From contig JAFUKI010000128.1 in NCBI GenBank assembly GCA_017467815.1, positions 1-41,808 on the forward strand: 41,808 bases of DNA, written 5' to 3'. The position numbers and the translations under genes are program-made. Origin of the DNA: Clostridia bacterium (GTDB taxonomy: Bacteria; Bacillota; Clostridia; Oscillospirales; CAG-272). The notes under the pieces were generated by a model. It was not told where the DNA came from. It worked only from the letters and a program-made list of their open reading frames with translations, and searched no databases. Positions 35,201 through 41,808 of the stretch are shown one piece after another. Each line of letters begins with the position of its first letter. Position 1 is the first letter of the stretch.

Positions 35201-35265
35201 AATATGCCACGGACAAGCAGGACTGCTGCTATCAGCAGTGAAAGTGTAACGATATATTCAAGCAT
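29281..35265 (-). CDS. Giant BlaR1/MecR1-like M56 protein with about 1650-residue outer region
   Basis: A 1994-residue protein. The N-terminal ~340 residues are an M56 peptidase sensor core: helices at about 5-20 and 30-47, a Pro/Thr/Glu-rich loop (58-140), a helix at about 150-168, zinc motif HEYTH (226-230) and Glu in DAELACD (about 265-271), a helix near 240-260, and a last helix at about 324-340. Normal BlaR1 is about 600 residues and ends in a penicillin-binding domain. Here about 1650 residues follow with repeated acidic modules, including two DLN/DLDE-type segments (ILDLNDDREMEMVLSL; YLDLDENGIPELIVYN), and a DUF4163/3298-like stretch. I see no SxxK/SxN/KTG set, so the ligand is probably not a beta-lactam. 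The gene starts 2 nt after the BlaI-like stop. Confidence 0.85.
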   Translation of the reverse strand: MLEYIVTLSLLIAAVLLVRGIFRKTISPRVIYALWLVVVVRLCLPFSLFEVEVPLPTFMEAEDMEQETETEPVSAETTVSDKTPIIPGNVVQTQTPTYPVEPPVTSPVTPIIPSREETERREEITPITPQEPVTETPEEKNMINWKSWTERVWIAGSIVMAVWFTATGCQLHYRLYKDRRWIRTIHHTKVYVSQNTGVPCLAGLIPSIYITPEAEKSKSQTLIMIHEYTHMRHGDHIWAFIRILALIVHWWNPLVWAAAFVSKQDAELACDAAVAAKLDDETRLRYAHILLDTVPQKHRYTVGLSSAPMKERIIRLTKKQKNRWICMVLAIVLTLSAAGCSFVSLNGNVADDEEKDLNVEDANTSEITPSVYEGEYEFLMTDESESVSLFYGAEENDFAKYFRITFDEYEAYIAPSTGAWLRYTWEPMIYCMDIGIPGMPADGTNDAVVILTTGTGTGIHMKEAYVLSGADGILHTFAKPFETIENAIKHDENGNGWIVDSSGKRVNLPENAYFDKHYKYYIENDRLFAEVNIGYGMLQHNGDCFKIEYSADGVTWKYHSKKMYDLKPSLTIPCDELLATMEQIENDETYPDEIYTINVTELSVPVKLYMRMDSVAAVEAHGQYIELREPRDIYGNCNFELFEAEGAIILEGGYYRIGDIYILLPEKTSEIHPGEDASYFLSIEDGRLRYHYTHNSIADITQTGALSVAVSYDEFLYSTGDALIVNSEVVFYEPDESYVMSDKYDLDKEFAQNWSDSYGSIEEKFAANRAARDKEKNNSQEYVPIIVASSLSDFKNENPGNTFVYEGYTVEYECESPYAGTFDFHIHLPQLNSDALYAEKWNYIYQQYDVEFGEQLRKTVLGTNTEYYAHITYDTVTTGDVLTIYIVKSHGILASGASTLDYDIYHYNTKEDRFLSTDEFIAYYAEGQFADYTVSDIVKFMNEHVYTNDEAGNPYPLTEENILGVIPSVFGDGKFDVVYRGYNLEGYHATRMLFSPYPTYGSKHQYTYRLTYHDYVDCEDKEMYGTPAGYRLLINQRVVGEYDTGYYVDCLFTEDIAERPESYPESVYGEYYTPVNQDAYGNMYMVIDHETDQGHLNAWIPYDVPETAQDYYRGVHYKYFSYDRTLNGSNYTVNQNITDMAASVLDAYRNGKDPNELLPDSLTEYTPYPLDNIRENPTQDEISDMLKITSADEDGTINFSIYLGDGWTMSLPIRIGGFGDSWQAYFTGIYFTYHETETDDNTESEESDPIVQMLGSVLTNQTPLTLAYSMEEMLLSEYSQKNEYTVDKYTILDLNDDREMEMVLSLGRYGNDYVGFLVLHHDKDTVYAHEFPYRGFNGLKQDGTFTSSSSAFNMYILKLDFDGAACTETRLAYREGDGSDASISYYIDDHSVTEEEFQSYFERYESISMPEWYAYDIGESELSVTSPIYLCDDVYRTDHTPVYGNTEIFLNMDSDYKVVDFQVLQCTDKCDPNEVFSRAYWGYAPAWKIEQYEEYDFQDGWAYNTRRYINEVPEDIREQMRAQGAPDSELYPREYLYLIFWEPDLYAFIWIEPKDPDGVKPESEEEIVNTAIMNMQVLTEVPLEQNGYLYIHFIDTFLAPYEEYMTGKEYLDLDENGIPELIVYNWGAGANWGIDIFTVENREIRSFSTEPEGITKYSDIPPVKLADPSTNAVSYTFNGVPTNHNTNKWIKFMKCTTDVKGYLLYSHNGNELWQNAEYYLFTSDDEGCLQAERLAVFTQEAIQSDPSKGWKYSVNGEEVSETEYTDRMQQYWSAFEAKYGVQYSEKTTNTMTEEIPTLEDVSPLTREQWLQSRFHSDFGFRTPKDPTSLSDTELAVYMEEAYFAAHEIMNLYYTSSSSMYGGQFWSSEWPIIMKDNRPYSRMYNPVFSTLSEWETYMRGILSDEQTDDLLATETFIDYNGELYGIMADAGTDISKKTVAYSVTSRSDTEIIYTAEVEIRLGEPSAEEPDEIKYYDFTYALTEDGWRWTDFYLYK

Positions 35266-35267
35266 GA

Positions 35268-35651
35268 TTATTCCTTTCCATTCTTTTCCGCTTCATCCAG
35301 AATACGGCGCAGTTCCGCTATGTCCTTCTCCGACAGTGCTTTTCTGCCCGCCAATGAGGATACCAGCATTCCGATACTGCCGTCATATACGCGGTTCAGA
35401 AACGACTCCGTTTCTTCCGGTGCCACATCTTTACGTTTGATGAGAGGATAGTATTCGTGTATTCTTACATTTTCGTCCACCCGCACTGCGCCTTTGGCAA
35501 TCAGTCGTTTCAGCATCACATGGATCGTGGGACGCGACCAGCCGGTTTCCGCTTCCAATGCGTTTGTTATTTCTCTGAGTGTACGGGGAGATGATTCCCA
35601 CATCAGTTTCATGATTTTCCATTCGCCTTCGGATAACATTATATTTCCCAT
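35268..35651 (-). CDS. BlaI/MecI-family repressor
   Basis: A 127-residue winged-helix repressor. The N-terminal DNA-binding part (LSEGEWKIMKLMWES, LREITNAL, WSRPTIHVMLKRLIAKGAV) matches BlaI/MecI closely, and the rest supplies the dimerisation helices. In the family, the M56 partner triggers cleavage of the repressor in the linker after ligand sensing. Start ATG 35651 has GGAGGG 5-6 nt upstream. It is the first gene of the operon and probably binds the two dyads at 35667-35723 to control itself. Confidence 0.93.
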   Translation of the reverse strand: MGNIMLSEGEWKIMKLMWESSPRTLREITNALEAETGWSRPTIHVMLKRLIAKGAVRVDENVRIHEYYPLIKRKDVAPEETESFLNRVYDGSIGMLVSSLAGRKALSEKDIAELRRILDEAEKNGKE

Positions 35652-35666
35652 TGTATCCCTCCGTTT

Positions 35667-35723
35667 TGTCGACTTGTGTCTACAGTATAATCAGTATAGC
35701 ATATGTGTTGACGTATGTCAACA
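35667..35723 (-). promoter_or_regulatory. BlaI-type operator pair overlapping the operon promoter
   Basis: Two 18-bp dyads: TGTTGAC-GTAT-GTCAACA (35706-35723, perfect) and TGTCGAC-TTGT-GTCTACA (35667-35684, one mismatch). On the minus strand a promoter has its -35 TTGACA (35716-35721) inside the first dyad, a 17-nt spacer, and -10 TATACT (35693-35698), with the second dyad just downstream of the start. Repressor binding would block transcription. Confidence 0.82.
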
Positions 35724-35881
35724 GGTTTTGGTTAGGTTTTACATATGATTCATATATTTTTTTGGTGGGAGAAAGAGTATGTATACGGAGAAGGAGGGGG
35801 GACTACATTAATATTTCGTCCCGCGAGATGGCTCAAGCGTAAAAATTGAGAATTATGGAAGACTCTATGATAGCGGACACG

Positions 35882-35944
35882 AAAAAATACTTCCAATACA
35901 ACGTTGCTCGTCACTTGAATTTCGTTTGTTTGGAAGTATTTTTT
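35882..35944 (-). terminator. Terminator of the small membrane peptide gene
   Basis: A perfect 15-bp inverted repeat, AAAAAATACTTCCAA (35882-35896) and TTGGAAGTATTTTTT (35930-35944), with a 33-nt loop; on the minus strand it ends in six T. It could terminate in both directions. The stretch 35724-35881 shows no gene. Confidence 0.75.
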
Positions 35945-36023
35945 GATATACATAATTAACAGCGGTCTTAAAATTTTCGGCAGGACTTTTTCGATCAACT
36001 ATGCAATTTGTTCTATAGATTGA

Positions 36024-36188
36024 TTAATTTTTTTCAGTTTTAAGTTGCAAATGATTAATATTTATGTAGCCTTCTCGTGTAAAGAATACTGGTACGGAAA
36101 CAGAGTATCTGAACTCAATTCTCATTACTTTTGGCATTGTGACGATTAATACACAAATAGTTACTGCAAAAAATATGTACCAAATCAT
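36024..36188 (-). CDS. Small membrane peptide, 54 residues
   Basis: A short gene too small for most gene finders. ATG 36188 has GGAG 8 nt upstream and opens MIWYIFFAVTICVLIVTMP, a single membrane helix of about 18 residues, followed by a basic, aromatic segment ending QLKTEKN. An in-frame ATG at 36209 lies only about 11 nt after the -10 element and lacks a binding site. The gene has its own perfect promoter (36221-36249) and a terminator (35882), so it is an independent unit. Function unknown; candidates are a regulator of a membrane protein or a toxin-like peptide, with no evidence for either. Confidence 0.65.
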   Translation of the reverse strand: MIWYIFFAVTICVLIVTMPKVMRIEFRYSVSVPVFFTREGYININHLQLKTEKN

Positions 36189-36220
36189 AAATGTGTCTCC
36201 ATACTTCATTTTACATATAT

Positions 36221-36249
36221 ATTATACTTTCCATGCATTGGTTTGTCAA
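36221..36249 (-). promoter_or_regulatory. Perfect consensus promoter of the small membrane peptide
   Basis: On the minus strand, TTGACA (36244-36249), 17 nt, TATAAT (36221-36226). Transcription should start near 36214. Confidence 0.85.
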
Positions 36250-36294
36250 TTATTTATTCGTTTTTACTGGAAGTTATAATTTTTGTTTCTGACA

Positions 36295-36337
36295 AAAACC
36301 TCCTATGGTAGTTCCTTTTTCTACCATAGGAGGGTTT
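36295..36337 (-). terminator. Terminator of the glycan export operon
   Basis: A strong stem: ACCTCCTATGGTAG (36298-36311) pairs with CTACCATAGGAGG (36321-36333) around a roughly 9-nt loop, flanked by A-rich and T-rich sequence so it can act both ways. It lies about 95 nt after the ABC ATPase stop. Confidence 0.9.
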
Positions 36338-36428
36338 GTTATCAATATCTATTTTTACAAGATTCGGTCTGCCAACTTCATGAAAGAGTGTTATTTTTTG
36401 TTATTGTAGTATAATAGCAACTCAAATA

Positions 36429-37721
36429 TCATTCCTGACTAACAATTTTCGGTGTGGGAAGCTGAATGTACCCCCAAACCTTAGGTCTCCAAATCAAGTA
36501 ATTCTCTTTAACCTTTGCTGCTTTTCGGAAACAAAGACCGGGTACACAATCCAAATCTGTATTGCCGCCGAATTCACTGTTGTTAAAGAATGTAATATAC
36601 GTTTTATAATCAGCATCCATTACCATGGAAGCGTCCATTTCCATGATCATCTCTGTGATCTGACCTTTTTCCCCGGAATAAAAATCGTACATAATGTATG
36701 TTGCCTGTGCTACATCCTCGAGATTCCACAGTTCAAAACGCAATCCGACATTCTTTACATCCTGCAGATTTTCCCATTTAAGACGCAGTCTGATGGGTTC
36801 AGTTTCGTCAAATACGTTACTGTTTTTATCGAGAAACTCGGCTTCCAATAATTTAATTTTTGTATTGGACAGCCATTGGGGACGGGCAAAATCATTATAA
36901 TCCCGAAAGGTACTATCGTTCATCTGTCTATTCATATAAATGTCGATAGCCTTCTCCACATCTCCCTCAAATACAACCTTCCCCTTGTCCAGTACAATAC
37001 ATCTGTCACACAACTGTCGGATCGTATTCATATTATGGGAAACATACAGTACCGTACGTCCTTGCTGTTTGGCTGCATCTCTCATCTTATCCAGACATTT
37101 TTTCTGAAATGCCATATCTCCGACAGCAAGAACTTCATCCATAATCATAATCTCACTGTCCAGATGCGCAGCCACGGAAAAAGCCAATTTGACATACATT
37201 CCTGAGGAATACCGTTTCACTGGAGTATCAATAAATTCCCGGACTTCCGAAAATTCAATGATATCTTCCATCTTTTCGTCAATTTCTGCTTTGGTCATGC
37301 CGAGAATGGCGCCATTCATATATACGTTTTCGCGACCGGTCATCTGAGGATTGAAACCGGTCCCTACCTCAAGCATGGAGGAAATTCGTCCGTAAATATC
37401 AATTTCGCCTTCTGTAGGTGCAGTAACACGGGAAAGCAGCTTCAGCATGGTGGATTTTCCTGCGCCGTTACCGCCGATGATTCCCAGTGCTTCACCTTTG
37501 TAAACTATAAGATCAATGCCGTTGAGTGCCATAAAGGTCTTACCCGCGAGTCTCTGGTCGGTGCCGATTACCGTATTGGGATCTTCCTTACCGCGTATTC
37601 TTGCCCATAAGCTCTGCAGGTCAGCTGTCAATGTACCGCCGCCGATCTGACCGAGCTTGTACATTTTTTTGACACCGGAGAGCTGTATGGCAACTTCACG
37701 GGTATTCTTTTCGTTGTTCAT
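36429..37721 (-). CDS. ABC transporter ATPase for glycan export, Wzt/TagH type
   Basis: A 430-residue ATPase. Walker A GGNGAGKST, signature RYSSGM, Walker B IMIMDEVLAVGD and a Q-loop region PQMTGRENVYMNG are all present in the first 250 residues. The C-terminal ~170 residues form an extra beta-rich domain, the size and position of the carbohydrate-binding domain in Wzt-type exporters, which reads the finished or modified glycan end. Start ATG 37721 has AAAGGAG 8 nt upstream. Last gene of the operon; its permease is the next gene upstream. Confidence 0.94.
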   Translation of the reverse strand: MNNEKNTREVAIQLSGVKKMYKLGQIGGGTLTADLQSLWARIRGKEDPNTVIGTDQRLAGKTFMALNGIDLIVYKGEALGIIGGNGAGKSTMLKLLSRVTAPTEGEIDIYGRISSMLEVGTGFNPQMTGRENVYMNGAILGMTKAEIDEKMEDIIEFSEVREFIDTPVKRYSSGMYVKLAFSVAAHLDSEIMIMDEVLAVGDMAFQKKCLDKMRDAAKQQGRTVLYVSHNMNTIRQLCDRCIVLDKGKVVFEGDVEKAIDIYMNRQMNDSTFRDYNDFARPQWLSNTKIKLLEAEFLDKNSNVFDETEPIRLRLKWENLQDVKNVGLRFELWNLEDVAQATYIMYDFYSGEKGQITEMIMEMDASMVMDADYKTYITFFNNSEFGGNTDLDCVPGLCFRKAAKVKENYLIWRPKVWGYIQLPTPKIVSQE

Positions 37722-37733
37722 ATATGCTCTCCT

Positions 37734-38579
37734 TTATACAGTGTCCATAAATGTCTTTTCGACATGATTAAAGATCATAATTCCGGCAAACACGACTAGT
37801 ACAGTAATACCCCATGATAAGCCATAACTGAACCATGAGAAGGTCCCCTGCCCCAGGACAGCGTAGCGGAAAAGTTCTACGGGAGCTGTGACGGGATTGA
37901 TCATCAGTATTGTCTTCATGGTACCGTCTGCCAACTGGGATATGGGATACACAATGGGGGTAGCGTACATCCAAAGCTGAATGCCGAATGTCACAACGAT
38001 AGAGAGGTCGCGGTATTTTGTGGTCAGGCTGGAAATGATGATACCGCATCCCAGGGAAAGAAGTCCCAAATGGACAAGAACAACTGGGATCAGCAGCCAT
38101 GCCCACCAATTGGGAGCTACAGCACCGGTAATTAAGTAGTATAGCAGGAACAGAATTACCAGCAGCATCTGTACACCAAACTGAACAATCGATTCCAGAA
38201 CATTGGCGATGGGCATGGTAAGTCTTGGAAAATATACTTTGCCGAAGACATTTGCGTTATTGGCAAAGACATTTGCGTTTTTCGTTAATCCGGAGGAAAA
38301 GTAGATCCAGATGGCGTTGCTACAGAGATAGAACAGCATTTGCGGAATACCGTCGGTGGAAATACCTGCGATACCGCCGAATACGAAGGCATAGACGATA
38401 CTGCTGATCAGCGGATTGAGAAAAATCCATGCGGGACCTAATATGGTTTGTTTATAGGTTATGACGAAGGATCTTTTCGTGAACAGAAAGATCAGGTCAC
38501 GGTACCGCCAGACTTCCCGGAGGTTTAAGTCAAGCAGTCGGTGATGGGAGGTTATATGGGTGTGATGTTGGTTGGACAT
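37734..38579 (-). CDS. ABC-2 type glycan export permease, Wzm/TagG type
   Basis: A 281-residue permease. A soluble N-terminus (HRLLDLNLREVWRYRDLIFL) is typical of polysaccharide ABC-2 permeases, followed by about six membrane helices, with TILGPAWIFLNPLISSIVY after the first region. It forms the membrane half of the exporter with 36429-37721. Start ATG 38579 has GAGGT 4 nt upstream, made within the end of the preceding gene. Undecaprenol-linked glycan would be exported; whether it is a teichoic-acid-like polymer or a capsule cannot be told. Confidence 0.93.
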   Translation of the reverse strand: MSNQHHTHITSHHRLLDLNLREVWRYRDLIFLFTKRSFVITYKQTILGPAWIFLNPLISSIVYAFVFGGIAGISTDGIPQMLFYLCSNAIWIYFSSGLTKNANVFANNANVFGKVYFPRLTMPIANVLESIVQFGVQMLLVILFLLYYLITGAVAPNWWAWLLIPVVLVHLGLLSLGCGIIISSLTTKYRDLSIVVTFGIQLWMYATPIVYPISQLADGTMKTILMINPVTAPVELFRYAVLGQGTFSWFSYGLSWGITVLVVFAGIMIFNHVEKTFMDTV

Positions 38580-38581
38580 GG

Positions 38582-39583
38582 TTACCTCATGGATTCAAAT
38601 AGGCATTCGGGAAAATATTTACGACAGATTTTGTAAGCAATCTTCGGGCTGATGACAAGCATCATCGCCATAAGCTTTTTCATTCTGCAAACTGTGGGAT
38701 TAAAAATAATGTAACGAAGTTTTCTGAGATACTGTCGACGGAAAGGAGTAAAGTCTTTTTTGTACTGTTTGTATTCGAAACATACCCTAAGTATGTGCTG
38801 TGAATAACGATCCAAGTAATCATGTGCAGCATAATTTCGTTGACTGGCATTTTTCCTCTTCAGGAAATAATCAACATGTTTGGATAGAACTAAACAAGCT
38901 GTAAAACATTTCGGTGAATACTCTTCATGCATTATACTTCCCATACGCTGATAGTAGTAATAAAACTCTTCGGCAATTATCACGAGTTTTTTTGCAGCGT
39001 TTAGGGTAGATAATGTTATATGAAAATCCTCATATATTAAGCCTATTGGAAATCTGATATTATCAAAAACTTTTCTCACGTATAGCTTATTCCAAACAGA
39101 AGCGTTTATTTTGTAACATATTTGCGGGTAATATATTTCCGCAATATTTGATGATTCAATAGTCTCTCGTATAGTCGCATCGTTTGGGAATTCAATATCA
39201 CTATTTATTTCGTTTACATCAGAATACTGTACCCACCCCCATTGAACAATATCTGCTTGATTCTTTTGAGCTGTTTTGAGAGCAATTTCATACGTTTGTC
39301 TATGTATAAAATCGTCACTGTCAACAAATCCAATATACTCACCCTGAGCTATATCAAGGCCAGCATTTCGTGCATCGGATATGCCACCGTTTTCTTTATG
39401 TATTACTACGACACGTGAATCCTTTTTGCTGTATTCATCACAAATAACAGGACAATTATCCGGCGATCCATCATCAACAAGGATGAGTTCAAAATCGGTG
39501 AAAGTCTGCGCCAATATGCTGTCAATACAACGGCGCAAGTATGATTCTACTTTATATATGGGAACAATTATACTTAATTTCAT
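38582..39583 (-). CDS. Family 2 glycosyltransferase
   Basis: A 333-residue GT2 enzyme. The GT-A fold is marked by LSIIVPIYKVE, LILVDDGSPDN, GGISDARNAGL and the metal-binding FVDSDDFI. No membrane domain. It adds one sugar to the lipid-linked glycan; donor and linkage unknown. Start ATG 39583 is 4 nt after the previous stop, within a tight operon. Confidence 0.93.
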   Translation of the reverse strand: MKLSIIVPIYKVESYLRRCIDSILAQTFTDFELILVDDGSPDNCPVICDEYSKKDSRVVVIHKENGGISDARNAGLDIAQGEYIGFVDSDDFIHRQTYEIALKTAQKNQADIVQWGWVQYSDVNEINSDIEFPNDATIRETIESSNIAEIYYPQICYKINASVWNKLYVRKVFDNIRFPIGLIYEDFHITLSTLNAAKKLVIIAEEFYYYYQRMGSIMHEEYSPKCFTACLVLSKHVDYFLKRKNASQRNYAAHDYLDRYSQHILRVCFEYKQYKKDFTPFRRQYLRKLRYIIFNPTVCRMKKLMAMMLVISPKIAYKICRKYFPECLFESMR

Positions 39584-39587
39584 TATA

Positions 39588-40745
39588 TTAGCTTTCTATA
39601 AAATCATATAATTTTTGCATTTCTCTGGAATTATCAAAGGACTCGTTTTTCAGATTCTCGACAAACTTTTCACGTATTTCAGGATGATCTAGGAGTGTTT
39701 TTATTCCATCGTAAAGTGCTCCCGGTGTCATTGCATCTACGATAAGTCCGTTTTCTCCACTAACAAACTGTTCACGCATACCGGGAGCATCGGTGGTTAC
39801 AATAGGTTTCTGAAAAATTTTGGCTTCTACAGTAGTGGTACAATATCCTTCAGAGAAAGAAGGCTGAACGTAAATATCGCAGTTTTTAATGTAGGGATAT
39901 GGGTTTGTCTGTGTGCCGAGTAGAATTACATTATCCGCAACACCGTGCTTTTCGATTTCCCTTTCGACCTCTTCACGAAGCGGACCGTCACCGACGAGAT
40001 ACCAATGTATATCGTATCCGGCGTCGAGAAGAAGACGTGCGGTTGCGGGAATCATTTGTTGACCTTTTTCCGGGGAAAGGCGGCCAACGGTAACTATTGA
40101 TGACGAACTAAAATACACAATTTTATCATCTGCCAAAGCCTTGATACCCTCATAATCAACAGCGTTTAACATTACTGCTGTTTTTTTCGCCAAACATGGA
40201 TATATTCGATTTGTTCGCATAAGTTGACTCTGTGAAACACAAAAAACTTTGTCGAATTTTTCGATATGCGGTCTAAATTCGCTCACTACATTTGACGCAT
40301 CGGAAAGGTCACCATGTACGATAGTTGCTTTTTTCTTACCCTTTAGGGCGTATAAAGCACTTGAAGTATCAATATAATTGGCTTTATATGCAATTACGCA
40401 ATCAAAGTATATATCAGATAGAGGATTTGCCTTGTGAGAATAAACATGTTTTTTATAATTATTATTTGTGATACGAATCAAAGCACGACAAAACAATCCA
40501 CTTACTGCTTTTGATATACGTAATTTTTTTATATCGTTTATCAGCCTTTCTTTGGGAACACATTGTGATATATCGCATATGCGGACATATACAGGAATTT
40601 CGTCAATGTATGGATTATCTTTTACTGCAGTGAATAGATAAATATCATATTTTGAATGATTAATGCTTTTCAAAAAATTCGACAGTGCCTTTTCCGCTCC
40701 GCCAACAATCATACGATTGAAAACAATTGCAATTTTCTTTTTCAT
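39588..40745 (-). CDS. Family 4 glycosyltransferase
   Basis: A 385-residue GT4 enzyme with GT-B fold: acceptor-side MIVGGAEKALSNFL, then TVGRLSPEKGQQ, HWYLVGDGP and the donor-site E-x7-E region (SEGYCTTTVEA). It is a retaining transferase with unknown donor. Start ATG 40745 overlaps the preceding stop (ATAAATG). Confidence 0.93.
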   Translation of the reverse strand: MKKKIAIVFNRMIVGGAEKALSNFLKSINHSKYDIYLFTAVKDNPYIDEIPVYVRICDISQCVPKERLINDIKKLRISKAVSGLFCRALIRITNNNYKKHVYSHKANPLSDIYFDCVIAYKANYIDTSSALYALKGKKKATIVHGDLSDASNVVSEFRPHIEKFDKVFCVSQSQLMRTNRIYPCLAKKTAVMLNAVDYEGIKALADDKIVYFSSSSIVTVGRLSPEKGQQMIPATARLLLDAGYDIHWYLVGDGPLREEVEREIEKHGVADNVILLGTQTNPYPYIKNCDIYVQPSFSEGYCTTTVEAKIFQKPIVTTDAPGMREQFVSGENGLIVDAMTPGALYDGIKTLLDHPEIREKFVENLKNESFDNSREMQKLYDFIES

Positions 40746-41699
40746 TTATTTCTTCCCTGATGAAGAGAGCAATTGAATCAGGTTTACCGGCAAATGCTGA
40801 TAAAGCCAATAAGTGCGTCTCTGAATTTTATCATAGCTTGGCTTAAATGTACCTTCAGGTAAGTCACTCCAAGCAGATGCTTTCCAATACCGCCTATAGA
40901 TATTTGCTTTCGGATGTTTATTATTCTCCCATGGGCGTCCGATATTGGAAGAAGTAAAATGGATGATCGCTGGATTCTTAACCGATTCTTTGATCTCTTT
41001 CTTCGTATAGTAGCGATCCCACAACTTGAAATACGCCTTGAGATTATCATAGGACATAATAAAGGTCGGGGTAAGTACATCATATCTCGGATGGAGAATA
41101 TAACAGTCATTCCAGAATACACCGTTCAGGATTGTCTGGTCATGATGACGGACTACACCTTTTCTGCCGTCAAGATATGCCATCATTCTTTCCTGCGCAT
41201 TGCTTTCACGCCATTTTTTCATGTCGATCAATACGATACCGGAACAGATGTAGCGATAGGGTTCAGGTGAGTCCGTTTCTGCCTGAAATACACAGGAAGC
41301 AACATCCTCAACTGCAGCTATGGTTTTGCCTTCCAAGTCTGTATTCCAAAGTTCTTCAAGACTATCACAAATGACAGTATCGCAATCAAGGTATAGCAAG
41401 CGTTCCACTGAATCAGGAACCATTTCTGTCACAAATAATCGTGCATATGCACTGATCGGCAACTCCCATTTGTTGTTTAGTGTCAGCTTTGTTTTGTGCG
41501 GACCCAAAGGTACGTATGTAATTTTTCTGTTGTATTTTTCTGCAACAGCATCGAGATTTTTATGATTTTCCTCGGAAATTCCATCGTCGATCAGATATAC
41601 GTTGACCGTCTCTGCGTCTTGGTTATGGTCATACAACGAGGTGATAGAAATGCCTACATGACGGGCATAGTTATCGTCACTTGAATAGATTATGTTCAT
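40746..41699 (-). CDS. Family 8 glycosyltransferase
   Basis: A 317-residue GT8 enzyme. MNIIYSSDDNYARHVGISITSLYDHN starts the domain, LLYLDCDTVI holds the DxD motif, and the late HFTSSNIGRPW is the family's usual HxxxxxKPW-like site with R for K. Relatives transfer galactose or glucose to surface glycans. Start ATG 41699 has GGAG 8 nt upstream and overlaps the preceding stop as ATGA. Confidence 0.92.
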   Translation of the reverse strand: MNIIYSSDDNYARHVGISITSLYDHNQDAETVNVYLIDDGISEENHKNLDAVAEKYNRKITYVPLGPHKTKLTLNNKWELPISAYARLFVTEMVPDSVERLLYLDCDTVICDSLEELWNTDLEGKTIAAVEDVASCVFQAETDSPEPYRYICSGIVLIDMKKWRESNAQERMMAYLDGRKGVVRHHDQTILNGVFWNDCYILHPRYDVLTPTFIMSYDNLKAYFKLWDRYYTKKEIKESVKNPAIIHFTSSNIGRPWENNKHPKANIYRRYWKASAWSDLPEGTFKPSYDKIQRRTYWLYQHLPVNLIQLLSSSGKK

Positions 41700-41806
41700 T
41701 TGTTTTTCTCCAAAACTCTAAAAAACAATTTATATTTTTCTTCATTATTACAAACCTTTTCTAACCCTTTACAACGCCTCAGCTTCTCACAAAGTTCAGG
41801 ATGATC
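41696..41806 (-). CDS. C-terminal fragment, probably a glycosyltransferase
   Basis: The last 36 codons of a gene that enters from the right edge. The end (DHPELCEKLRRCKGLEKV..) is charged and helical, like the C-terminus of a GT4 or similar enzyme, and it stops in TGA overlapping the next start. Family not certain. Confidence 0.65.
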   Translation of the reverse strand, partial: DHPELCEKLRRCKGLEKVCNNEEKYKLFFRVLEKNK

Positions 41807-41808
41807 GA

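Noticed and set aside
35750-35998. Minus-strand open frame of 82 codons between BlaI and the small peptide gene
   Set aside because: It runs through the perfect terminator stem, lacks a binding site and has no recognisable features.

Overview
The window looks like chromosomal DNA of an uncultured or gut-type Firmicute of class Clostridia, probably near Oscillospiraceae/Ruminococcaceae. This rests on consensus sigma-A promoters with 17-bp spacers, GGAG-type ribosome binding sites, a BlaI/BlaR1-type regulator pair, a LytR-CpsA-Psr protein, BY-kinases with a CpsB-type phosphatase, middling base composition by eye, and protein style. The species cannot be named from sequence alone.

Layout. (1) 1-3562, minus strand: a tightly overlapping operon encoding a PqqD-like protein, a membrane-anchored protein, a small four-cysteine peptide, an HPr-kinase-like P-loop protein, a radical SAM/SPASM enzyme, and the start of a secreted protein cut by the window edge. 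(2) 3582-5518, minus strand: a small accessory island with an AP2-domain protein carrying three Cys-rich ribbons and a resolvase-type serine recombinase. It contains a 14-bp inverted repeat and a strong terminator. The end of the AP2 gene overlaps what may be the tail of a broken gene. (3) 5743-15487, plus strand: a capsule/exopolysaccharide operon with a perfect promoter. It encodes a membrane sugar-nucleotide dehydratase, a CpsB-type phosphatase, an anchored Ig-like protein, two tandem BY-kinases with Tyr-rich tails, an S26-like peptidase, a nucleotidyltransferase-fold protein and an LCP ligase. (4) 15637-27005, plus strand: a promoter and long leader, a 2628-residue secreted protein (metallophosphoesterase, repeated modules, vWA), then a second, paralogous copy of the peptide system in a different gene order (peptide, anchored protein, kinase, radical SAM, PqqD). 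(5) 27257-35723, minus strand: a BlaI repressor with two dyad operators, a giant BlaR1-like M56 protein of 1994 residues, a sigma-like protein, a class A beta-lactamase-like lipoprotein and a regulator-like pseudogene. (6) 35882-36249: a one-gene transcription unit for a 54-residue membrane peptide. (7) 36295-41808, minus strand: an ABC-transporter-dependent glycan export operon (Wzm/Wzt type) with three complete glycosyltransferases and a fourth partial gene.

The most interesting signal is the pair of paralogous peptide-modification systems (regions 1 and 4). Their predicted precursors share a leader (MKK..Y.KPE....F.M...IA), four cysteines with similar spacing and a C-terminal serine. Each sits beside an HPr-kinase-like protein, a radical SAM/SPASM enzyme, a PqqD-type recognition protein, a related membrane-anchored protein and a secreted protein. 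No lasso cyclase or leader peptidase is encoded beside them. The S26-like peptidase and nucleotidyltransferase-fold protein in the exopolysaccharide operon between them are candidate shared partners. This is inference from sequence and gene order; neither product nor function is shown.
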